Part shown: one piece after another, positions 25,574-35,514 of the stretch
How positions within the stretch are numbered: position 1 is the first letter of the stretch
Layout of the letters: each line of letters starts with the position of its first letter
Assembly: GCF_030848495.1 (NCBI RefSeq)
Contig: NZ_JAVDDT010000004.1
Coordinates: 186,001-250,000 of the forward strand
Direction of reading: 5' to 3'
DNA: 64,000 nucleotides
Source of the DNA: Natronospira bacteriovora
GTDB lineage: Bacteria; Pseudomonadota; Gammaproteobacteria; Natronospirales; Natronospiraceae
Position numbers and translations under genes: made by a program
The notes under the pieces: model-generated
What the model was told of the DNA's origin: nothing
Seen by the model: the letters and a program-made list of their open reading frames with translations, nothing else
Database searches by the model: none

Positions 25574-26506
25574 ATGCATCGCCTTCGTATCGCCACCCGC
25601 AAGAGCAAGCTGGCCCTGTGGCAGGCGCAGTTTGCGGCCGACCTTCTGTGCCGGGCGCGGCCGAACCTTCAGGTGGAGCTGGTTCCCCTGTCCACCCGCG
25701 GTGACGAGTTCCAGTCCGCGCCCCTGTCCGAGATCGGCGGCAAGGGTCTTTTCATCAAGGAGCTGGAGCGGGCCCTGTTCGCCGGCGAGGCGGACATTGC
25801 CGTGCACTCCATGAAGGATCTGCCCGCGCATCTGCCCGAGGGCATGGTGGTGCCGGCCGTACTGGCCCGCCACGACCCTCGTGACGCCTTCATTTCCGAA
25901 CGCTTCGCCAGCCCGGCCGAGATGCCCGAGGGCTCGGTGCTGGGTACCTCCAGCCTGCGTCGCCAGTGCCTGATGAAGGCCCAGTATCCGGGGCTTGAAG
26001 TGCGTTTTCTGCGCGGCAATGTCCAGACCCGCCTGGCCAAGCTGGACGCCGGAGATTACGACGCCATCATCCTGGCGGCCTCGGGAATGGATCGCATGGA
26101 CCTGCAGGAGCGTATCCGCCGTCGCCTCTCGCCCGAAGAGTCCCTGCCCTCCGTGGGTCAGGGCACCATCGGTATCGAATGCCGGGCCGATGACAGCGAG
26201 ATTCGAGAGTTGCTGGCCCAGGTCAATGATCCCGATACCTGGATCCGTACCCTGGCCGAGCGGGCCATGAACGCCCGCCTTGAAGGCAGCTGCTCGGTGC
26301 CCATCGCCGCTTATGCCGAACTTGATGGTCAGCAACTGCGGATTCGGGGCATGGTGGGCTGGCCGGATGGAAGCCATGTCATTCGCGCCCAACGCGAGGG
26401 TGACGCCAGCGAGGCCGAGACACTGGGCGAGACAGTGGCCGAGGAGATCATCGCCGGTGGCGGACGCGAAATCCTTGACCGTCTGGCGGAAGCCGGCCAT
26501 GACTGA
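25574..26506 (+). CDS. hemC: Porphobilinogen deaminase (hydroxymethylbilane synthase)
   Basis: 310 aa. RIATRKSKLALWQA at the start, catalytic region DIAVHSMKDLPAHLP, and the dipyrromethane-cofactor cysteine in LEGSCSVPIAAY (about residue 241). It polymerises four porphobilinogen units in tetrapyrrole synthesis. First gene of the hemCDXY operon; hemD starts inside its last codons. Confidence 0.97.
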   Translation: MHRLRIATRKSKLALWQAQFAADLLCRARPNLQVELVPLSTRGDEFQSAPLSEIGGKGLFIKELERALFAGEADIAVHSMKDLPAHLPEGMVVPAVLARHDPRDAFISERFASPAEMPEGSVLGTSSLRRQCLMKAQYPGLEVRFLRGNVQTRLAKLDAGDYDAIILAASGMDRMDLQERIRRRLSPEESLPSVGQGTIGIECRADDSEIRELLAQVNDPDTWIRTLAERAMNARLEGSCSVPIAAYAELDGQQLRIRGMVGWPDGSHVIRAQREGDASEAETLGETVAEEIIAGGGREILDRLAEAGHD

Positions 26507-27296
26507 GGCTGCGGCCTCCCTCAACGGTGCCGGCATTCTGCTCACCCGGCCAGCGTCGGAAATGACGGGGCTGGCGGATGCGGTGAAGGCGCGGGGTGGA
26601 CGGCCACTGATCTTTCCACTCCTGGAGCTGGTGCCGCCGGAAGACCCGGGGCCGGCCATCGAAGCCCTGCGCAGCGCACGTGCGAATGACTGGCTGGTTC
26701 CCGTCAGCCCCGGTGCCGTGTCCCGCCTGGTGGAGTGCCTCGCCGAACACGATATCGAACTCCCAGGCGTGCGTTTCGCGGCCGTGGGTGAGGGAACGGC
26801 CCGGGCTCTGGCAACCGCCGGCTGGCTGGTCAGCGTGATGCCCCGGGCCGGTGAAGGCGCCGCTGCCCTGCTGGCCAACCCGGATTTCGCACCGGGCAAG
26901 GATGAGCAGGTCATTATCTGCCGCGGCGAGGGCGGGCGCCGGGTGCTGGATCGGGGTCTGAGCGAGCGGGGGATCCGTTTCCGGGAAGCCATGCTCTATC
27001 ATCGTCGTCTGCCAGCCTGCGATCCGGAGCGGCTCGCCGACTGGCTGCAGCAGGGCGCGATTGATCTGATCATGCTGACCAGCGCCACCGCGCTTCGGCA
27101 TCTGCTGGATGTGGTTCCCGAGGGTCAGCGCCAGCGCCTGCTGGGTCTGGCAGTGGTGGCCCCGAGTGAGCGTGTGTTACAACAGGCAGCGGAAAAGGGT
27201 TTTCAGGGTCCGCGCCTTCTGGCCGGTGAAGCCGGCGATGGCGGCATGCTCCGGGCCGCCGCCGACTGGTGGCAGCGACACAGGACATCGTCATGA
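26499..27296 (+). CDS. hemD: Uroporphyrinogen-III synthase
   Basis: 265 aa from ATG 26499, overlapping the hemC stop by 8 bases. The open frame to 26280 lies within hemC. Bilobed HemD pattern: ILLTRPASEMTGLADAVKARG at the start, VGEGTARALATAGW, and LTSATALRHLLD in the second lobe. It closes hydroxymethylbilane with D-ring inversion. Overlaps hemX by 4 bases. Confidence 0.92.
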   Translation: MTEAAASLNGAGILLTRPASEMTGLADAVKARGGRPLIFPLLELVPPEDPGPAIEALRSARANDWLVPVSPGAVSRLVECLAEHDIELPGVRFAAVGEGTARALATAGWLVSVMPRAGEGAAALLANPDFAPGKDEQVIICRGEGGRRVLDRGLSERGIRFREAMLYHRRLPACDPERLADWLQQGAIDLIMLTSATALRHLLDVVPEGQRQRLLGLAVVAPSERVLQQAAEKGFQGPRLLAGEAGDGGMLRAAADWWQRHRTSS

Positions 27297-28396
27297 GTGA
27301 AGACAGCAAGAACGGGGACAAGCAGTCAACCGCCAAACCATCGACCAGCACGGGCGGCACCACCACTGCCCGGCCTGCGGGCAGGCAGGGGAGCGGTTCC
27401 GCCGGGGTGCTCGCCGCCCTGGCTTTTCTCCTGTCACTGGCGTTGCTGGCCGCTGCCTGGTGGTACTGGGAGCAGAGCGAGGAACGCCTGGCGGCACTGG
27501 AGACCCTGCAGTCGGAACTGGATCAGCAACAGGATCGCCTGGAAGGGCATGAACGTGCCCTGGATCGACTGCGTGACCTGCCGCAACGCAGTGATCGCCT
27601 GAGTGATGCCTTTGATGACATGACCGCTCATCGGCAGCGCATCGAACGGGATCTGGAGCGCCTGGACGAGCGCACGGAAACCCTGCGCGAGTTCATGGAT
27701 GCCGGGCGCTCAGCCTGGCGCATTGCCGAAGTGGAGTACCTCCTGCGGCGGGCCAACCGGGAGCTGCAGCTGGCCGGTAAGCCGGTCAATGCCCTGGCAG
27801 CCCTGGATGCGGCTGACGAACGTCTCGAGGCCCTGGCCGATCCAGGCATGACCCCGGTGCGCGAGGCCATCAGCCGGGACCGAGAACGCCTGCGTGCACT
27901 GGAACAGCCGGATGTGACCGGCCTTGCCCTGACTCTGGGCAGCCTGATCGAGCGCGTTGACCGCCTGCCACTGGCCGATGGCGTGCAACGGACACCGCAA
28001 ACGGATCTGGATGAAGACCTGGATGCGGAAAACTTCTGGCCACGCCTGCGTGAGCGCAGTACCCGTGTGCTCCGGCAACTGGTGACGGTGCGCCACGAAG
28101 ACGTACCCCTGCGGCCGCTGCTGGCGCCGGAGCAGGAGTATTTCCTGCGTCGCAACCTGGCCCTGAGCCTGGCCACGGCCCGTCTGGCGCTGTTGCGGGA
28201 ACAGCCGGAAGTCTGGCGTGCCAGCCTGCTGGAGGCCCGTGACTGGCTGGACGGCTATTTCGCCATGGAAGAAGACGCCGTGCAGGCCGTGGACGAAGAA
28301 CTCGCTCGCCTGAGCGAGACCACCATCCGCAGCGAACGGCCTGACATTTCCGAATCCCTTGAGCGCCTGCGCCGGGTCGTGGAGGCCCGTAACTGA
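27293..28396 (+). CDS. hemX: HemX-like membrane protein
   Basis: 367 aa from ATG 27293 (ATGA overlap with hemD). A Thr/Gly-rich cytosolic start, one transmembrane helix (about 45-66, AALAFLLSLALLAAAWWYW), then a long coiled-coil and helical periplasmic part (LDQQQDRLEGHERALDRLRD). Matches proteobacterial HemX fused or adjacent to hemD. The biochemical role is unclear; it has been annotated as a methylase without good support. Confidence 0.85.
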   Translation: MSEDSKNGDKQSTAKPSTSTGGTTTARPAGRQGSGSAGVLAALAFLLSLALLAAAWWYWEQSEERLAALETLQSELDQQQDRLEGHERALDRLRDLPQRSDRLSDAFDDMTAHRQRIERDLERLDERTETLREFMDAGRSAWRIAEVEYLLRRANRELQLAGKPVNALAALDAADERLEALADPGMTPVREAISRDRERLRALEQPDVTGLALTLGSLIERVDRLPLADGVQRTPQTDLDEDLDAENFWPRLRERSTRVLRQLVTVRHEDVPLRPLLAPEQEYFLRRNLALSLATARLALLREQPEVWRASLLEARDWLDGYFAMEEDAVQAVDEELARLSETTIRSERPDISESLERLRRVVEARN

Positions 28397-29640
28397 TGCG
28401 CCGCCTCATCTTCCTGCTGATCATCCTGCTCGCTGCCATCGGCCTCGGCCTTCTGCTGCGGGCGGACACCGGTTACGCCCTGCTGGGCTGGGGTGGCTGG
28501 ACAGTGGAGATGAGCCTGTCCATGCTGGCCATCGTTCTGATCATCGGCCTGACCGTTCTGTTCACCTTCTTTCGCACCCTCCGTGCCATGGTTCGGGCGC
28601 CCAGGCGACTGCGCTCGCGTATCGACAACTGGCGGCGTCGTCGTGCCCGAGTGGGTCTGACCCGGGGCCTGATCGACCTGGCGGAGGGCCGCTGGGAGAC
28701 GGCGGAGCACGCGCTCAGCAAATGGGCCGAACACAGTGACACGCCGCTGATCAACTACCTCGTTGCCGCCCGTGCCGCCCAGCTCCAGGGAGCGCACCGC
28801 CGGCGCGATGTCTATCTCAAGAACGCCTACGAGCAGACCCCCTCGGCCACGGTGGCGGTTCTGCTGACCCAGGCCGAGCTACAACTGGCCCATGGCCAGC
28901 ATGAACATGCCCTGGCGACCCTGCGTCGCCTGCAGGAGCTGTCGCCGGGCCATCGCTTCGGCCTGCGCTTGCTGATACGGGCCTATCAGGCGGTGCAGGA
29001 CTGGGAATCCCTTCACCAGCTGCTGCCGGCCATGCGCAAGCGCCACGTCTTCAAGGAGGCCGAAGCGGATCGCATCGAACGAGACTGTTATTGCCGATTG
29101 CTGGCAGACCGTGGCCGAAGCGGTGCGACGCAGGCTGTGAATGAACTGTGGGACAAGATGCCCCGGCGTCTGCGTCGCGAGCCGAGTGTACGACTGGCCT
29201 ACATCCGGGCCCTGCTCAACGTGAACGCCCAGGAGGCGGCGGAGCGGGAAATCGAGGATGCCCTGAAACGCCAGTGGAATGCCGACATGGTGCTGTTCTA
29301 CGGGACCCTGGAAGGGGGTGATCCCGAGCGTCGTCTGCGTCAGGCGGAGGCCTGGCTGAAATCCCACCCGGGAGACGGCAGCCTGTTGCTGACACTGGCT
29401 CGCCTGTGTATTCGCAACAAGCTCTGGGGCAAGGCCCGACAATATCTGGATCAGAGCATTGCCGTTGCGCCACGGCCGGACAGTTTCGAAGAACTGGGCC
29501 GCTTGCTGGAGCACCTGGACGAGACAGGCCTGGCCAGCGACGCCTATCGCCGCGGGCTGGAGCTGGCGGTGGACCGCCAGGCCGACGTGCCCGGCACCTC
29601 CCCACCCATCGTGCCGCGCCCTGGCGGCAGCCAGCACTGA
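28396..29640 (+). CDS. hemY: HemY-type inner membrane TPR protein
   Basis: 414 aa. Starts on the last base of the hemX stop. Two N-terminal membrane helices (about 4-22 and 40-62), then a TPR-like helical domain (LAEGRWETAEHALSKWAEHS, LAHGQHEHALATLRRL). It is the gammaproteobacterial HemY, not the Gram-positive protoporphyrinogen oxidase of that name. It is thought to support haem or porphyrin flux at the membrane. Confidence 0.88.
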   Translation: MRRLIFLLIILLAAIGLGLLLRADTGYALLGWGGWTVEMSLSMLAIVLIIGLTVLFTFFRTLRAMVRAPRRLRSRIDNWRRRRARVGLTRGLIDLAEGRWETAEHALSKWAEHSDTPLINYLVAARAAQLQGAHRRRDVYLKNAYEQTPSATVAVLLTQAELQLAHGQHEHALATLRRLQELSPGHRFGLRLLIRAYQAVQDWESLHQLLPAMRKRHVFKEAEADRIERDCYCRLLADRGRSGATQAVNELWDKMPRRLRREPSVRLAYIRALLNVNAQEAAEREIEDALKRQWNADMVLFYGTLEGGDPERRLRQAEAWLKSHPGDGSLLLTLARLCIRNKLWGKARQYLDQSIAVAPRPDSFEELGRLLEHLDETGLASDAYRRGLELAVDRQADVPGTSPPIVPRPGGSQH

Positions 29641-29650
29641 GGCCGCTGAC

Positions 29651-30535
29651 TTGCCTGGCCGGCTGCGCGATCTCCCCCTGCTGATTGTCGGTGCGGGTGA
29701 CAGCGGCCAGCGCCTGGCGCGCCGCTGGCATGCGGCCGGTGGCGGGCCGGTGACGGCCCTGCGCCGGCGAATCCACGATTGCCCCGATCTTCCCGGCGTT
29801 CACTGGCTTTCATTTGACCTCGATGCCGATGCCCCGCCCCCCGAGCTGCCCGTGGGCGGTGTCATGGTGTGGCTGGCACCCCCGCCCCGGCAGGGGCGCG
29901 AAGATGAACGCATTCGCCGGCATCTGCCCGCCCTGCTCGCCGCCCAGCAACCGGAGCGACTCGTGCTGGCCTCAACCACCGGGGTGTATGGGCCGGGCAA
30001 TGAGAGCGGCTGGACCGATGAGGACAGCCCCCTGCGCCCGGACAGCGACCGGGCCTGGCGGCGGGTATCCGCCGAGCGCCAGGCTGAATCCATGACGGCG
30101 AGCGCCGGTGTCGATCTGATCCGCCTGCGCATCGCGGCCATCTACGGCCCGGGGCGACTGCCGCTGTCACGCCTGCGGGCCGCCGAGCCCCTGTCTGCGG
30201 ATCTGGCCGACCGGCCCGGTAACCGCATCCATGTGGACGATCTGGTAAGCGTGCTCTTTCAGGCCGCCCTGCAGGGCAAGGGCGGGGGTGTATACAATGT
30301 TTCGGATGGGCATCCGCAGAGTTTCGGTGCCTACCTGGATGCCTGTGCCGATGCCTTCGGCCTGCCGCGCCTGCCACGTGACGGTCAGGCCGAGGGGGAT
30401 CCGGCGGCGGATTTCCTGCGCGCCAGTCGCCGCATTCGTGCCGATCGCATGCTGCGGGAGCTGGGTGTGCAGTTGCGATTTGCGGACATGCACGACGGTA
30501 TCCGTGCCAGTCTCGCGGAGCCCGCGGACGCCTGA
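29651..30535 (+). CDS. NAD-dependent epimerase/SDR-family protein (YeeZ-like)
   Basis: 294 aa using TTG 29651, ten bases after hemY; no in-frame ATG or GTG fits better, and the open frame extends into hemY. Rossmann start LLIVGAGDSGQRLARRW, ASTTGVYG and RIAAIYGPGRLPL match extended SDR epimerases of the YeeZ group. The usual Tyr-x3-Lys is not obvious, which is common in YeeZ. Probably the last gene of the hem transcript. Substrate unknown. Confidence 0.75.
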   Translation: MPGRLRDLPLLIVGAGDSGQRLARRWHAAGGGPVTALRRRIHDCPDLPGVHWLSFDLDADAPPPELPVGGVMVWLAPPPRQGREDERIRRHLPALLAAQQPERLVLASTTGVYGPGNESGWTDEDSPLRPDSDRAWRRVSAERQAESMTASAGVDLIRLRIAAIYGPGRLPLSRLRAAEPLSADLADRPGNRIHVDDLVSVLFQAALQGKGGGVYNVSDGHPQSFGAYLDACADAFGLPRLPRDGQAEGDPAADFLRASRRIRADRMLRELGVQLRFADMHDGIRASLAEPADA

Positions 30536-30600
30536 CGGGTGGATGACGCGCTGTGGGGGCGCGTGGCGGGCCGTATCGGGGAGAAGAAAGGGGGAGATTC

Positions 30601-33600
30601 ATGGCCAACGTGGTTCGCGCCGGGCGCCGTTCAGGGTTCGGGTTTGTCATTCTGTCCCTGTTCTCGGCCCTGTTTGCCGGTCCGCTCAAGTCGGAAGAGG
30701 CCTTCTTCCTCGGCGTCGACCATCGTGACGGCCTGCCCCAGGAGACGGTCGAAGCCGTTCTGCGTGATCGCAACGGCCTGCTCTGGATTGGCACCCAGGG
30801 CGGTCTGGCCCGCTGGGACGGGCATCGCATGCAGGTCTACCGGCGTGATCCCCGCGATGCCGGCAGTCTGCCGGGCAATCACATCCGTGCCCTGGCCGAG
30901 GACGCCAGGGGCCATATCTGGATTGCCACACTGAACGCCGGTCTTGCGGTGATCGACCCGCCGACCGGGCAGGTGCGTCGCCTCGGTGCGGCGGAGGGTC
31001 TTGCGAGTGATCGGGTCAGTGACCTGGTCGCCAGCGACGACGGGGAGTCTCTCTGGGTGGCCCATCCCGGTGCCGGCCTCAGCCGGGTGGATGTGAGACA
31101 GGGCCTTGCCCGTCCGGAACATCCCCGCGGTCTGCCGGAAGGGGCGGATATCCTTTCTCTCGCCAGCAGTCTTCACGGCCTCTGGATTGGCAGTGCGGAT
31201 CGCCTCTATTTCCTCGCCAACGGTGCCGACATCCTTCAAGAGGTGTCACTTCAGGGCCGTGAAGAGCTGGGTGACTACCTGGCCATCAACGCCATCGAGG
31301 CCGGCTCCAGTGGGCCGGTGGTGGTCGCGGCCGCCAGCGGCCTGTGGCAGGGCCATTCCCCGGATGAGGTGTTTTCCGCCGTCACCCTGCAGGGCGCCGA
31401 TGATTTCAGCCCGGCATTGACTGCCGTGCAACGGGATCACAGGGGCACGGTCTGGCTGGCTTCCCGCCACGGCCTCTGGCGGCTTGAACGCGGAGCGGAT
31501 CAGGCCGAGCGCTACACCGCCGGCCATGGCCGTCTGCAGCTGCCGTCCGGTGCCCTGCGCAGCCTGCACCTGGACGCCCAGGGGCTGCTATGGGTAGGCA
31601 GCGAAAGCCAGGGCTTGTGGCGCCTGGTCCGTCCGCCCGCCGGCATTCGGGCCATCGGCCTGCAGGATAAGGGCACAGCGGTCGCCGTGTGGGCCGCTAT
31701 CCATTGGCAGGGACGGCTATGGCTGGGGACGGATCGTCACGGTGTCGTCGCCGTGGACGAGCAGGGGCAGATTCAGGAGCGGCATCTCTTCGATGCCGCC
31801 GCCGGCCTGGGCGAGAATATCTGGGCCCTGGCAGGTGGCCGCGATGCGCTCTGGGTGGGAACCGAGGACATGGAAATCCACGCCATTGCCGGGACGGGGC
31901 GGCGTGCGCATCCGGCGGCCATGGCCGCGGTGGATATGGGGCGTGCCGCCGCCATCTGGGATCTCTTGGAAGATCGCCAGGGCCAGCTCTGGATCAGTAC
32001 CAACGGTGACGGTTTGCACCGCTATGACCCCGCCAGTGGCGACCTTCAGGTCTGGCGGGCCAGCGGGGCCGATCGTCACGGCCTCACTGACGACCGTGTC
32101 ACGCGCCTGCACGAGGATGGCGACGGTCGCCTCTGGGTGGGTACGGAGGGATCGGGTCTGTTCATGCTGGCCCCGGGAGAAGACCGCTTCCGCCACCTTG
32201 CTCCCTCGCCTCAGGGCCTGGTCGGCGGCATGGTGGAGGCCATCGCCCACGATCGCCGTGGCCGCATCTGGGTCGCCAGCTACGATGGTGGCGTGGCCCG
32301 GCTTGATCCCGACGGTCGCATTCATCATTTCGGTGTCGAACAGGGTCTGCCCAGTGACACGGCCATCGGCCTGGAGGTGGATGGCGAGGATCATGTCTGG
32401 GTCATGACCGACCTGGGTCTGGTCCGCATTACCCCCGAGGGGACGGTCCGTCCCTATGCCCTGGCCCAGGGTGTGCCGCCTCTGGTCATGCATGTGGGCG
32501 CCCACGCGACCCTGCCGGACGGGCCGGTTTTCGCCGGTGCCGATGGCCTGCTGCGCATTCAGCCGAACGCCCTTGTGGAAGATGGCGAGGAGGTGGCGCT
32601 GCGCATCACCGACCTGCGCATCATGGGAGAATCCATTCAGGCCCGGCCAGAGCTGATGCAGGACCAGCCGGCCTGGCCCCGGCAGGGTATTGAATTGAGG
32701 CATGACCAGCCGGCCCTGTCGCTGGATTTTGCCCTGCTCGACTTCCGGCACCCGGCGGCCCACCGCTATCGCTATCGCCTACACGGCCTGGACGAGAACT
32801 GGCAGTACAGCGGTGCTGACCGGGCGTTCGCCACCTACACCAACCTGGGCCCGGGTGACTATCGCTTCGAATTGCAGGCCCGGGGCAGCCAGGGTCAATG
32901 GCAGGAGCAGCAGCTGGTATTGCCCGTTCGCGTGCACCCGGCGCCCTGGCGTTCCCCGGCGGCGTTGATCGCCTACGCCTTGCTGGCCCTGCTTGTGCTG
33001 CTGGTGGGCCTCTGGCAATGGCGGCAGTGGCAGCGCCGCCGTGCTGTCCTTCAAAGGGAACGGGAGCAGCGGCAATGGGTTGAGCAGCTGCATGGCCTGG
33101 CCAGCCAGTTGGCGGAACCGGCGGATCGCCACACCCTGCTGCGTCGCTTCCTGGAAGGCCTTATGGCCCTGCTTCCGGTGGAGGCGGCACGGGTTCGCCT
33201 GGAGCGCAGTGGCCGGCTGCCGCCATTGAGTGTGGCCGCGGAACAGCCGGGTCATCCCCCTTTGAGCAGCGCGGATGCCAATGTGGCCGCCTTCGAGCTC
33301 AGAACCGGTCGGCGCCGTCTCGGGGAACTGCATGTGCGCCCGTCCGGCGGGCGCCCCCTGAGCCGGCGGGACAGGGCGGCATCGCTGGCGGCGGCGGATC
33401 AGGCTGCCCAGGCCATGGACATGTTCCTGCTGGTGGCGGAGGCGGATGCCGCCAACCGGGCCAAGTCCGCCTTTCTGGCCAAGCTCAGCCACGAGATTCG
33501 CACCCCCGTGAGCGGCATTCTCGGCCTCGCGGGACTGCTACTGCGGGAATCGCTCGAGCCCCGCAGTCGTGACTACGCTCAGGCCATCGACAGTGCCGGC

Positions 33601-34845
33601 CGGGGGTTGATGGCCATTCTCAGCGATATCCTGGATCACGCCCGCATCGAGGCCGGGCGCATGGAGATCCACCCGGCTCCCTTCCCGGTGATCCAGGCCG
33701 TGGAGGATACCGCGGCGCTGCATGCAGTGGCGGCCCGGGAGAAGGGTCTCCCCCTGTTGGTGCATGTCAGCCGTGATATCCCGGCCCGCATTGTCGGTGA
33801 CGAAGTCCGCTTCCGGCAGATTCTGGGCAATCTGCTCAGCAATGCCGTGAAGTTCACCGAGACCGGTGCCATTACCGTGGAGCTGAAACGCCAGGATGCC
33901 GCCCGGCTCTGCCTGCGCGTCAGCGATACCGGCCCGGGCATGAGCGCGGAGGCAGTCTCCCGCCTGTTCCAGCCCTTCAGCCGTGCACCGGGCAGCACCG
34001 ACATCGAGGGCAATGGCCTTGGCCTGGTGATCTGCCGGGAACTGGCGCGCCTGATGGGTGGGGAGATCAGCCTGGAGACCGACCCCGGCCAGGGCAGCTG
34101 TTTTACCGTCCTCTTTTCGGCCGAAAGTGACGACGGCGGCACCCGGGTCGAATCACGATCCAATCGCCCCATCTGCCTCAGCCTGCCGGATCATCCGGCC
34201 GGCGCCCTGTTCTGGCGACGTCTCAGCGAGGCCGGTCATATCCTGTTGACGCCCGACGATGCGGTCCCGGAGGACGCCCTGCATCTGCGCATGGATGCCA
34301 ATGGCATCCGCTGCGAAAACATCACCCTTCAGGCGCCGGATTCGGACTGCATCGAATGGCCGGTTCGCGAAGCCCGTCTCGCTGAGTGGCTGGATCGCCT
34401 GAGTGGGCTGAAGGTGGATCCCGCCGCTGCGGCTGATCCGGTGCCTGACGCCAGGGAAGCGGGCAATGTCCGGCTGCTGCTGGCCGAGGACAATCCGGTC
34501 AACGCCCGGGTGGTGAGTGATGTGCTGGCGAATTCCGGATATCAGGTGGATGTGGTCGGCGATGGGCGGGCGGTACTGGAGCGTCTCGATCAGGAACGCT
34601 TTGATCTGGTCCTCATGGATCGCCACATGCCCCGACTGGATGGTCTGGCCACCACGCGCGCCATCCGTGCGGGGCGCCACCAGGGTCTGCGGGTGGTCGG
34701 CCTGACGGCGGCGGTGTCGTCTGAGGAACATGCCGAATGCCGGGCAGCCGGCATGGACGCGGTGGTGGTCAAGGATGGCGACCCCGGGCCCATGCTGCGT
34801 GCCATCCGGCAGGCACTGGCCCGAGAAGGTGGTGAGCCGGTCTGA
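30601..34845 (+). CDS. Hybrid sensor kinase with two-component-regulator propeller
   Basis: 1414 aa; ATG 30601 follows AAAGGGGGAG. Signal-like start, then about 14 propeller repeats (residues 30-660; DRNGLLWIGTQGGLARWDG, GQLWISTNGDGLHRYDP). A Y_Y_Y domain follows (about 700-775; YRYRLHGLDENWQY), one membrane helix (about 785-810), a GAF-like region, HisKA with the phospho-His in LAKLSHEIRTPVSG (about 963), an ATPase domain (DTGPGMS, NGLGLVI), and a receiver at about 1290-1410 (LLLAEDNPVNARVV, phospho-Asp in LVLMDRHMP). A membrane sensor of the BACON/SusR-like class, often for polysaccharides. No partner regulator is adjacent. Confidence 0.92.
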   Translation: MANVVRAGRRSGFGFVILSLFSALFAGPLKSEEAFFLGVDHRDGLPQETVEAVLRDRNGLLWIGTQGGLARWDGHRMQVYRRDPRDAGSLPGNHIRALAEDARGHIWIATLNAGLAVIDPPTGQVRRLGAAEGLASDRVSDLVASDDGESLWVAHPGAGLSRVDVRQGLARPEHPRGLPEGADILSLASSLHGLWIGSADRLYFLANGADILQEVSLQGREELGDYLAINAIEAGSSGPVVVAAASGLWQGHSPDEVFSAVTLQGADDFSPALTAVQRDHRGTVWLASRHGLWRLERGADQAERYTAGHGRLQLPSGALRSLHLDAQGLLWVGSESQGLWRLVRPPAGIRAIGLQDKGTAVAVWAAIHWQGRLWLGTDRHGVVAVDEQGQIQERHLFDAAAGLGENIWALAGGRDALWVGTEDMEIHAIAGTGRRAHPAAMAAVDMGRAAAIWDLLEDRQGQLWISTNGDGLHRYDPASGDLQVWRASGADRHGLTDDRVTRLHEDGDGRLWVGTEGSGLFMLAPGEDRFRHLAPSPQGLVGGMVEAIAHDRRGRIWVASYDGGVARLDPDGRIHHFGVEQGLPSDTAIGLEVDGEDHVWVMTDLGLVRITPEGTVRPYALAQGVPPLVMHVGAHATLPDGPVFAGADGLLRIQPNALVEDGEEVALRITDLRIMGESIQARPELMQDQPAWPRQGIELRHDQPALSLDFALLDFRHPAAHRYRYRLHGLDENWQYSGADRAFATYTNLGPGDYRFELQARGSQGQWQEQQLVLPVRVHPAPWRSPAALIAYALLALLVLLVGLWQWRQWQRRRAVLQREREQRQWVEQLHGLASQLAEPADRHTLLRRFLEGLMALLPVEAARVRLERSGRLPPLSVAAEQPGHPPLSSADANVAAFELRTGRRRLGELHVRPSGGRPLSRRDRAASLAAADQAAQAMDMFLLVAEADAANRAKSAFLAKLSHEIRTPVSGILGLAGLLLRESLEPRSRDYAQAIDSAGRGLMAILSDILDHARIEAGRMEIHPAPFPVIQAVEDTAALHAVAAREKGLPLLVHVSRDIPARIVGDEVRFRQILGNLLSNAVKFTETGAITVELKRQDAARLCLRVSDTGPGMSAEAVSRLFQPFSRAPGSTDIEGNGLGLVICRELARLMGGEISLETDPGQGSCFTVLFSAESDDGGTRVESRSNRPICLSLPDHPAGALFWRRLSEAGHILLTPDDAVPEDALHLRMDANGIRCENITLQAPDSDCIEWPVREARLAEWLDRLSGLKVDPAAAADPVPDAREAGNVRLLLAEDNPVNARVVSDVLANSGYQVDVVGDGRAVLERLDQERFDLVLMDRHMPRLDGLATTRAIRAGRHQGLRVVGLTAAVSSEEHAECRAAGMDAVVVKDGDPGPMLRAIRQALAREGGEPV

Positions 34846-34856
34846 GGTCTGAATGC

Positions 34857-34877
34857 GGGGCGGCCTCTGGCCGCCCC
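34857..34877. terminator. Hairpin between convergent kinase and parA genes
   Basis: GGGGCGGCC / GGCCGCCCC, 9-bp stem with TCT loop, in the 39-base gap between two converging genes. Suits a bidirectional terminator, though no T-run is present. Confidence 0.55.
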
Positions 34878-34884
34878 CGGTGCA

Positions 34885-35514
34885 TCAGGGGCGGCTTCGC
34901 GCCGAACCCAGCCATTCGATGATCGGATCCCACTGCTCCCAGTCCCGGTAGGTCATGTAGGGTGCCATCTCCCACACCCCGATGCCGCGGTCATAGGCGC
35001 GCACATAATTCTGTGTGTCCCGCAGGGCGCCCACATAGGGCACGCGCTGTTTTTCGAGGAAGCGGTACAGGGAGGCGGTAATGCGGGTGTAATCCTTCGC
35101 CCGATTGCCCACCAGGGCGGCCTTGACCCGGTTGTACCGGGCATTGTCTTTCAGTTCCCGGATGAAACGGGTGGCCGCCTCCATGTCCACCGGCGAGGGC
35201 AGCACCGGAATCAGTACCGTCTCCGTGCGCCGCAGCAAATCCGTCAGTTCCGCACCCCGCGCCCCGGCCGGCGCATCCATGATCACGTAATCCGGCTGAC
35301 CCACCCCTTGAAGGCCTTCCTCGTGGGCCACCAGGCCGCGAATCTCCGGCCACTTGTCTTCCCGGCGCCGCAGCCAGTCAAGACTCGACTCCTGCGGATC
35401 AAAATCCGCCAGCACCACATCGTATCCTTCACTGGCGTAATAGGCGGCGAGATTGGTCGCCAGGGTGGTCTTGCCCGAGCCACCCTTCGGGTTCAGAACC
35501 ATGATCTGACGCAT
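34885..35514 (-). CDS. Orphan ParA/MinD-type ATPase
   Basis: 209 aa from ATG 35514. Deviant Walker A KGGSGKTT (residues 9-16), [14 protein letters not shown], and Walker B-type YVIMDAPAG. This is the small ParA type without an N-terminal DNA-binding domain, which positions chromosome-, plasmid- or cell-envelope cargo. No parB or cargo gene is next to it. It could be a PpfA/McdA-like positioning factor. Convergent with the hybrid kinase. Confidence 0.85.
   Translation of the reverse strand: MRQIMVLNPKGGSGKTTLATNLAAYYASEGYDVVLADFDPQESSLDWLRRREDKWPEIRGLVAHEEGLQGVGQPDYVIMDAPAGARGAELTDLLRRTETVLIPVLPSPVDMEAATRFIRELKDNARYNRVKAALVGNRAKDYTRITASLYRFLEKQRVPYVGALRDTQNYVRAYDRGIGVWEMAPYMTYRDWEQWDPIIEWLGSARSRP

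Noticed and set aside
31717-32763. Minus-strand frame (348 codons) inside the hybrid kinase
   Set aside because: Shadow of the propeller-repeat region of the kinase gene.
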